Assembly (NCBI RefSeq): GCF_029910535.1
Contig: NZ_CP069362.1
Location: 372,001-436,000, forward strand
Length of the DNA: 64,000 nucleotides
DNA from: Marinitoga aeolica
GTDB taxonomy: Bacteria > Thermotogota > Thermotogae > Petrotogales > Petrotogaceae
Reading direction: 5' to 3'
Each line of letters starts with the position of its first letter. The stretch's first letter is position 1. The notes under the pieces are model-generated. The model worked only from the letters and a program-made list of their open reading frames with translations. It was not told the origin of the DNA and did not search any database. Positions 58,644 to 64,000 of this stretch are shown here, in pieces. Position numbers and translations under genes: made by a program.

Positions 58644-59177
58644 TTATCCCTCCTTATGGGCACCTTGGAATACCTTTGTAACACTCAAGTCTCTGAGTTC
58701 TGCATATTCTTTTGGTGATTTTAATTCTTTTAATCCATTCAAAGTAGCTTTAGATAAGTTAATTGCCGTTGTTGAACCTAAAGCTTTTGAAAGGATATTA
58801 TGAACTCCTGCTAACTCAACAACAGCACGAACTGCTGCAGAAGCAATAATACCAGTACCTGGTCCTGCTGGTTTTAAAAGAACTTTTGAAGCATCTTGTC
58901 TTCCTAATACTTCATGAGGAATGGTTCCATTTTTTACAGGAACTTCTATCATATTTTTCTTTGCATTTTGAATTGCTTTTCTAATTGCTTGTGGAACTTC
59001 TCTTGCATTTCCACTTCCTACTCCAACTTTTCCATTTCTATTTCCTACTACAGCTACAACTCTAAATGAAATATTTTTTCCACCTGTTGTAACCTTGGTA
59101 ACTCTTCTAATTTCTATTATTCTTTCTTCAAATTCTTCAGCAGCTGCTGAAGCCATTAAATTTTTATCTAAGGCCAT
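58644..59177 (-). CDS. rpsE: 30S ribosomal protein S5
   Basis: A protein of 177 residues involved in decoding accuracy. Blocks: [52 protein letters not shown] in the RNA-binding domain, then [43 protein letters not shown]. It lies between rplR and rpmD. Confidence 0.98.
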   Translation of the reverse strand: MALDKNLMASAAAEEFEERIIEIRRVTKVTTGGKNISFRVVAVVGNRNGKVGVGSGNAREVPQAIRKAIQNAKKNMIEVPVKNGTIPHEVLGRQDASKVLLKPAGPGTGIIASAAVRAVVELAGVHNILSKALGSTTAINLSKATLNGLKELKSPKEYAELRDLSVTKVFQGAHKEG

Positions 59178-59194
59178 TTCCTGTCTACACCTCC

Positions 59195-59557
59195 TTAAAA
59201 GTCAAGACCTGCTTCACGTGCAGCATCAGCTAATGCTTTTATTTTTCCATGATATTTGAAGCCGCCTCTATCAAATGATACTTTTGATACTCCTTTTTCT
59301 AAAGCTTTTTTGGCAATTAATTTTCCTACTTCTTTAGCAGCTTCAATATCCCATGTTTTTTCTAATTTAAAATCTTTATCTACAGTAGAAGCAGCTGCTA
59401 TTGTATGACCTTTTGTGTCATCTATAATTTGAACGTATATATGTTTATTGCTCTTGAAAACTGCCATTCTTGGTCTTTCAGGAGTTCCAAAAACTTTTCT
59501 TCTAACCCTTAAATGTCTTTTTCTTCTTAATTTTTTCTTTTGGATGGGTTTAATCAT
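59195..59557 (-). CDS. rplR: 50S ribosomal protein L18
   Basis: A 5S rRNA-binding protein of 120 residues. Blocks: [51 protein letters not shown] and [27 protein letters not shown]. It lies between rplF and rpsE. Confidence 0.97.
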   Translation of the reverse strand: MIKPIQKKKLRRKRHLRVRRKVFGTPERPRMAVFKSNKHIYVQIIDDTKGHTIAAASTVDKDFKLEKTWDIEAAKEVGKLIAKKALEKGVSKVSFDRGGFKYHGKIKALADAAREAGLDF

Positions 59558-59571
59558 CTGGTCAGCCTCCC

Positions 59572-60126
59572 TTAAACTTTCTTACCTTGTTTTCTGATAA
59601 TTACCTCACCAACATATTTAATACCTTTTCCTGAGTAAACATTTGGTTTTCTAAATCTTTTAATTTTTGCAGCAACTTCACCAACTAAATATTTATCTAT
59701 TCCTTTTACAATAACTTTGTTTGGTGCTGGTACTTCAATTGTTATTCCTTCAGGTGGAAGGTATTCAATTGGGTGAGAATATCCTAATTGTAATACTAAT
59801 TTAGAACCCTGCATTGCTGCTCTATAACCAATACCTAAAATTTCTAATTCTTTTGAAAATCCTTCTGTTACACCTTTGATCATATTTTTTATCAATGATG
59901 CATAAGTTCCTTGAAACATATTTATTCTTTTTGCATCACTTTTTCTTTTCATTGAAGTTTCATTTCCTTCAACTTTTATTTTATTATCTTCAATTACAAA
60001 TTTAACGTAAGGTAAATATTCTTGAGTCAATTCACCCTTTGGACCTTTAACTTTAATTAAATTATCGTTAATTGTCACTTCTACTCCATTTGGTATATCT
60101 ATTGGATTTTTTGATATACGTGACAT
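59572..60126 (-). CDS. rplF: 50S ribosomal protein L6
   Basis: A protein of 184 residues with two similar domains near the factor-binding site. Blocks: [54 protein letters not shown] and [20 protein letters not shown]-type C-terminus. It lies between rpsH and rplR. Confidence 0.97.
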   Translation of the reverse strand: MSRISKNPIDIPNGVEVTINDNLIKVKGPKGELTQEYLPYVKFVIEDNKIKVEGNETSMKRKSDAKRINMFQGTYASLIKNMIKGVTEGFSKELEILGIGYRAAMQGSKLVLQLGYSHPIEYLPPEGITIEVPAPNKVIVKGIDKYLVGEVAAKIKRFRKPNVYSGKGIKYVGEVIIRKQGKKV

Positions 60127-60140
60127 TTATTCAGCACCTC

Positions 60141-60545
60141 CTACCAAACGTAACAAATTAATTCTCCACCGACTCCAAGTTCTCTTGCTTCTTTGTCGGT
60201 AAGAACACCTTTTGAAGTTGAAATTATTGATATACCCATTCCACCTTTTACTACTGGAATTTTATCTTTTGAAACATATATTCTTCTACCAGGTTTTGAA
60301 ACTCTAATAATACTATGTATAACGTGTTTTCTATTCTTTCTATCACCTTTATATTTCAATTGAATTTTTAATATTCCTTGTTTTCCATCTTCAATAAATT
60401 TGTAATCTGTAATATAACCTTCTCTTTTTAATATTTCAGCTATATTTCTTTTTAAATTTGATGCTGGAATTTCTACACTTTCTTTCATAACAAGATTTGC
60501 ATTTCTTATTCTTGTAAGCATATCTGCTACGGGATCACTCCACAT
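60141..60545 (-). CDS. rpsH: 30S ribosomal protein S8
   Basis: A protein of 134 residues that binds the central 16S domain. Blocks: [42 protein letters not shown], and the C-terminal [34 protein letters not shown]. It lies between rpsZ and rplF. Confidence 0.98.
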   Translation of the reverse strand: MWSDPVADMLTRIRNANLVMKESVEIPASNLKRNIAEILKREGYITDYKFIEDGKQGILKIQLKYKGDRKNRKHVIHSIIRVSKPGRRIYVSKDKIPVVKGGMGISIISTSKGVLTDKEARELGVGGELICYVW

Positions 60546-60558
60546 TAAGATTCCCTCC

Positions 60559-60744
60559 TTACCAACTTGCCTTTTTAACGCCTGGTAATTTTCCTTCCAA
60601 GGCTAATTTCCTGAAACATACTCTACATAAACCGAATTCTCTATATACAGCTCTAGGTCTTCCACAAACTATACATCTTGAATATTCTCTTGTTTTGTAT
60701 TTCTTTGGTTTTTTCCATCTAGCAACCATTGATTTTTTTGCCAT
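60559..60744 (-). CDS. rpsZ: 30S ribosomal protein S14, zinc-binding type Z
   Basis: A protein of 61 residues with the zinc ligands in [22 protein letters not shown] (two CxxC pairs). This is the short, zinc-containing form of S14. The opening [24 protein letters not shown] is typical. It lies between rplE and rpsH. Confidence 0.97.
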   Translation of the reverse strand: MAKKSMVARWKKPKKYKTREYSRCIVCGRPRAVYREFGLCRVCFRKLALEGKLPGVKKASW

Positions 60745-60758
60745 TATTTACCTCCTCC

Positions 60759-61313
60759 TTAATCTCTCTTGAAAGGGAAGCCCATTAATTGAAGGAGTTT
60801 TCTTGCTTCCTCATCTGTTTTTGCAGTAGTAACAATAGTAATATCCATACCCTGTACCCTTTTTACTTGATCAGGTTTTAATTCTGGAAATACTAACTGT
60901 TCTGTTAAACCAAATGTATAATTTCCTCTTCCATCAAAACTATTAGGATTCATACCTCTAAAATCTCTTAATTTTGGAAAGATTATGTTTATTAATTTAA
61001 ACAAGAAATTGTACATTTTTACGTTTCTCAATGTAACTTTTGCACCAATAGGCATTCCTTCTCTTAATTTAAAGTTAGCAACACTTTTCTTTGCTCTTGT
61101 AACTACAGCTTTTTGACCTGTAATCAATGATAATTCTTGAGCATGTTTTTCAACAACATCTGCATTCCTAGCGCCCTCGCCAATTCCCATATTTACAACT
61201 ATTTTAACGATTTTTGGAACTTCATGAATGTTTTTATATCCAAATTCTTTCATGAGGGCTGGAACTACTTCTTTTTCATATTCTTCTTTTAATGGAATGT
61301 ATTCATATCTCAT
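60759..61313 (-). CDS. rplE: 50S ribosomal protein L5
   Basis: A 5S rRNA-binding protein of 184 residues at the central protuberance. Blocks: [80 protein letters not shown] and [18 protein letters not shown] at the C-terminus. It lies between rplX and rpsZ. Confidence 0.98.
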   Translation of the reverse strand: MRYEYIPLKEEYEKEVVPALMKEFGYKNIHEVPKIVKIVVNMGIGEGARNADVVEKHAQELSLITGQKAVVTRAKKSVANFKLREGMPIGAKVTLRNVKMYNFLFKLINIIFPKLRDFRGMNPNSFDGRGNYTFGLTEQLVFPELKPDQVKRVQGMDITIVTTAKTDEEARKLLQLMGFPFKRD

Positions 61314-61330
61314 AATCTATTCCTCCCTCA

Positions 61331-61648
61331 TTAAACCTTGTCTATAATTTCGTTACATTTTCTACAAATTCTTACCTTTCTACCTTCTTCTAAGAATCTG
61401 TATCCAACCCTTGTTGGTTTGCCACAGCTTGGACAAACAACCATAACTTTACTTGCATGAATAGGTGAAGGTTGTTCAATAATTCCACCTTCTCTTAATT
61501 GTTGAGTTGGTCTTTGATGCTTTTTTACTATATTTACGTTTTCAACAATAACTTTATTTAATTTAGGAATTACTCTTAATACTTTACCTTCTTTACCTTT
61601 ATCTTTTCCTGAAATAACTCTAACTAAATCTCCCTTTTTTACTTTCAT
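61331..61648 (-). CDS. rplX: 50S ribosomal protein L24
   Basis: A protein of 105 residues. The KOW motif is [38 protein letters not shown]. The C-terminal part [35 protein letters not shown] has two CxxC pairs, a zinc ribbon seen in many bacteria. It is an early assembly factor. It lies between rplN and rplE. Confidence 0.97.
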   Translation of the reverse strand: MKVKKGDLVRVISGKDKGKEGKVLRVIPKLNKVIVENVNIVKKHQRPTQQLREGGIIEQPSPIHASKVMVVCPSCGKPTRVGYRFLEEGRKVRICRKCNEIIDKV

Positions 61649-61657
61649 GCTCTCACC

Positions 61658-62026
61658 TCACCATACTTCTTGTGCAAGAGATGCTATTTTTGTATAACCG
61701 GCTTCTCTTACTTCTCTAGCAATTGGTCCGAACACACGTGTACCAACAGGCATATTATTTTTGTCAATTAATACTGCAGCATTTTCATCAAATCTTATGT
61801 GAGAACCATCTTTTCTTTTGATTTCTTTTTTTGTTCTAACAACAACAGCTTTTACTACCTGTCCTTTTTTTATGTCTGTGTGTGGAATCGCTTCTCTAAC
61901 AGAACAAACTACTACATCTCCAACTGTACCTACTGATTTGTGAAATCCACCTAAAACTCTTATTACTCTTAAAACTTTTGCTCCTGAGTTATCTGCTGCT
62001 CTTAAGTAACTTTCGGCTTGAATCAT
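61658..62026 (-). CDS. rplN: 50S ribosomal protein L14
   Basis: A protein of 122 residues at the subunit interface. Blocks: [74 protein letters not shown]. Its ATG overlaps the rpsQ stop by one nucleotide. Confidence 0.98.
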   Translation of the reverse strand: MIQAESYLRAADNSGAKVLRVIRVLGGFHKSVGTVGDVVVCSVREAIPHTDIKKGQVVKAVVVRTKKEIKRKDGSHIRFDENAAVLIDKNNMPVGTRVFGPIAREVREAGYTKIASLAQEVW

Positions 62027-62328
62027 TATGCGTCACCCCCAACTTCTTCCACTGTTTCGGGTGTTTCATTATTTTTTTCCGCAAAAATATTCTTTTCAAC
62101 TATTCTAATGACTTTCCATGTTTTTGTTTTTGAGTATGGTTTTGTTTCTTCGATTTCTACAATATCCCCTACGCCACATTCATTATTTTCATCATGAGCA
62201 TGGAATTTTTTTGATTTTTTAACAAATTTCTTATATATAGGATGTTTTATTTTTCTTTCAACTTTGACAACAACAGTTTTATCCATTTTGTCGCTAACAA
62301 CTTCGCCTATTAACGTTTTTTTAGGCAT
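62026..62328 (-). CDS. rpsQ: 30S ribosomal protein S17
   Basis: A protein of 100 residues. Core: [75 protein letters not shown]. The acidic tail of about 20 residues (ending [10 protein letters not shown]) is an extension beyond the usual 84-residue protein, as also seen in related thermophiles. It lies between rpmC and rplN. Confidence 0.96.
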   Translation of the reverse strand: MPKKTLIGEVVSDKMDKTVVVKVERKIKHPIYKKFVKKSKKFHAHDENNECGVGDIVEIEETKPYSKTKTWKVIRIVEKNIFAEKNNETPETVEEVGGDA

Positions 62329-62334
62329 TACTCA

Positions 62335-62541
62335 TTACCTCCTTATACCCAATTCCCTTTGTCTGAGAATTGTTTTTATTCTTGCTATGTCTCTTCTTAC
62401 CATCTTTATGGAAGCAGTGTTTTTTATTTGACCTAATTCATGTTGAAATCTCATTTCAAATAATTTTTTCTTCGATTCTTCTAATTTTGCTTTTAATTCA
62501 TCATCTGTTAAGTTAATTAATTCTGCTACTTGTTTTTTCAT
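62335..62541 (-). CDS. rpmC: 50S ribosomal protein L29
   Basis: A protein of 68 residues of two helices near the tunnel exit: [58 protein letters not shown]. It overlaps the rplP stop by 4 nt. Confidence 0.97.
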   Translation of the reverse strand: MKKQVAELINLTDDELKAKLEESKKKLFEMRFQHELGQIKNTASIKMVRRDIARIKTILRQRELGIRR

Positions 62542-62966
62542 TTTGCTTCCCCCCTTATATGGTACCTGGGTACGATTTTTGTTTTAATAGGTAATTTGGT
62601 TGCTGCGTATTCTAGTGCTTCTTTTGCTAATTCTTCGGAAGTTCCAGCAATTTCAAATAAAACTTTTCCAGGTTTTACTACTGCTGTCCATCCTTCTACA
62701 TCACCTTTACCTTTACCCATTCTTGTTCCGATTCCTTTTGAAGTTATTGGTTTGTCAGGGAATATTTTTATCCAAATTTTTCCATTTCTTTTTAATGTTC
62801 TAACCATTGCTAATCTACATGCTTCAATTTGTTGTGAAGTTATTAAAGCTGGTTCTAATGCTTTTAAACCCCATTCGCCAAAGTCAACTAATGTTCCACC
62901 TTTGGCATTACCTTTCATTTTACCTCTTTGGATCTTTCTATATTTATATCTTTTTGGCATTAACAT
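62538..62966 (-). CDS. rplP: 50S ribosomal protein L16
   Basis: A protein of 142 residues near the peptidyl transferase centre. It opens [54 protein letters not shown] and includes [32 protein letters not shown] precedes the ATG by about 10 nt. It lies between rpsC and rpmC. Confidence 0.98.
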   Translation of the reverse strand: MLMPKRYKYRKIQRGKMKGNAKGGTLVDFGEWGLKALEPALITSQQIEACRLAMVRTLKRNGKIWIKIFPDKPITSKGIGTRMGKGKGDVEGWTAVVKPGKVLFEIAGTSEELAKEALEYAATKLPIKTKIVPRYHIRGEAK

Positions 62967-62988
62967 TTACATCACGCCCTCCTTTAGT

Positions 62989-63627
62989 TCATAACTGAGT
63001 GTCGCCTTTATAAACCCATACTTTTATTCCAATTGTTCCAGACAATGTTTGTGCTTCAGCTGTTCCATAATCGATGTCTGATCTTAAGGTTTGTAAAGGT
63101 AATCTTCCTTCCATATACCATTCAGTTCTAGCAATTTCAGCACCGTTAAGTCTTCCTGAAACCATAATTTTAATTCCTTTTGCACCCTTCTTCAAAGCAG
63201 CTGATATAGCCCTTTTCATAGCTCTTTTATAAGAAGCTCTTTTTAATATTTGTGCTGAAATATTTTCAGCAATTAACAATGCATTTACTTGAGGGTTTCT
63301 AATTTCATCAATATTGATTCTTACGTTTCTATCGTTAACCATCTTTTCAATTTCTTTCTTTAATCCTTGAATCTCTACACCTTTTCTTCCAATAATTATT
63401 CCAACTCTTACTGCTTTTATTGTAATATTTATTTGTGTTGAGGATGGTCTTTCAATTAATATATCTCCAATTCCTGCTTCATAATATTTATTTTTTATAT
63501 AATCTCTGATTTTTAAATCTTCTTTTAAAAATTCTGCATAATTATCTTCACTAAACCAATTAGCTTTCCATGGTTTTGATATTCCTAACCTAAATCCATA
63601 TGGATGTACTTTTTGACCCACGGACAT
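62989..63627 (-). CDS. rpsC: 30S ribosomal protein S3
   Basis: A protein of 212 residues with KH and C-terminal domains, at the mRNA entry. Blocks: [59 protein letters not shown], and [52 protein letters not shown]. It lies between rplV and rplP, 6 nt after rplV. Confidence 0.98.
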   Translation of the reverse strand: MSVGQKVHPYGFRLGISKPWKANWFSEDNYAEFLKEDLKIRDYIKNKYYEAGIGDILIERPSSTQINITIKAVRVGIIIGRKGVEIQGLKKEIEKMVNDRNVRINIDEIRNPQVNALLIAENISAQILKRASYKRAMKRAISAALKKGAKGIKIMVSGRLNGAEIARTEWYMEGRLPLQTLRSDIDYGTAEAQTLSGTIGIKVWVYKGDTQL

Positions 63628-63633
63628 TCCACC

Positions 63634-64000
63634 TCACTTCTGAGATTTTAACTCTTTTTCTTTTTCTCTGTCTCTAACTACAACAGTAATATGTGCCAAC
63701 CTTTTTTGTAAAATATCTGCTCTTCCTCTTCCTCTTGGCCATAATCTTTTCATTCTTGGACCATCATTTACATATACTTCAGCAACATATAAATCATCAG
63801 CATTTAAACCAAAGTTATTTTCAGCATTTGCAATTGCAGATACTAATATTTTATATGTTAATCTTGCAGCTTTTTTAGGACTAAACATTAATATCTGTAA
63901 AGCTTCATCTACATTTTTTCCTCTAATTGCATTAACAACTGATCTTGCTTTTTTAGGGGAAATTCTTAAGTATTTTGCTGTAGCTCTTGCTTCAATCTTT
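63634..64000 (-). CDS. rplV: 50S ribosomal protein L22, 5' end beyond the window
   Basis: The frame continues to the right edge and reads [36 protein letters not shown] before the internal methionine at 63888, so the gene is cut by the edge and not the shorter 84-residue version. The rest ([70 protein letters not shown]) is typical L22 of the tunnel wall. Probably only a few N-terminal codons are missing. Confidence 0.96.
   Translation of the reverse strand, partial: KIEARATAKYLRISPKKARSVVNAIRGKNVDEALQILMFSPKKAARLTYKILVSAIANAENNFGLNADDLYVAEVYVNDGPRMKRLWPRGRGRADILQKRLAHITVVVRDREKEKELKSQK

Noticed and set aside
63634-63888. Short L22 starting at the internal methionine 63888
   Set aside because: The frame continues upstream to the edge with conserved L22 sequence, so the gene is complete outside the window.

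Overview
The window is very AT-rich bacterial DNA. Its gene content points to the Thermotogota, most likely a Marinitoga-like member of the Petrotogales (an inference from protein style and gene order; no database was searched). The supporting points are a Tneap-type I-B CRISPR system, a Thermotoga-style S10/spc/alpha ribosomal cluster with rpsD and rpoA, an exported beta-barrel-like protein, and fermentative genes (D-lactate dehydrogenase, complete lysine fermentation).

Layout. 1-11.9 kb is a mixed metabolic region: the 5' end of an unknown gene at the left edge, a DUF402-like protein, a sugar-phosphate transferase, tRNA-Glu, two unknown proteins, an HDAC-fold protein, pyroglutamyl peptidase, an OsmC protein, an M19 dipeptidase, D-lactate dehydrogenase with a nitroreductase, and a two-gene sugar operon (fructokinase-like kinase and GH38 alpha-mannosidase). 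12.1-20.5 kb is one very large CRISPR array: 126 near-identical 30-nt repeats by hand count, plus a decayed repeat at the left end. It is followed by its probable leader and a complete type I-B cas operon read leftwards (cas6-cas8b1/cst1-cas7/cst2-cas5-cas3-cas4-cas1-cas2, 28.6 to 20.6 kb). In front of cas6 a consensus promoter is followed about 90 nt later by an intrinsic terminator, so a short RNA or an attenuated leader sits there.

29.7-42.0 kb is a 13-gene leftward lysine-fermentation operon: atoD-atoA-kal-kce-kdd-kamA-maoC-kamB-kamC-kamD-kamE-SDR-thl. Lysine becomes beta-lysine, then 3,5-diaminohexanoate, the 3-keto compound, and finally acetoacetate plus 3-aminobutyryl-CoA, which is deaminated to crotonyl-CoA. 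No butyryl-CoA dehydrogenase or ETF is in the operon. Instead a PhaJ-like hydratase, an SDR dehydrogenase and a thiolase are present, which would allow crotonyl-CoA to be oxidised to two acetyl-CoA. A 131-nt structured inverted-repeat element sits between the SDR and thiolase genes.

42.2-51.7 kb carries housekeeping and surface genes: an RlmI-like methyltransferase, an exported beta-barrel-like protein, RNase P RNA, a YhcC-type radical SAM protein, an MTA/SAH deaminase, a chemoreceptor, an alpha/beta hydrolase and Rho. 51.9-64.0 kb is the ribosomal protein cluster, read leftwards from rplV (cut by the right edge) through secY, adk, map, infA, rpmJ and rpoA to rplQ, closed by a strong terminator. 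Most genes from 20 kb to the right edge lie on the minus strand.
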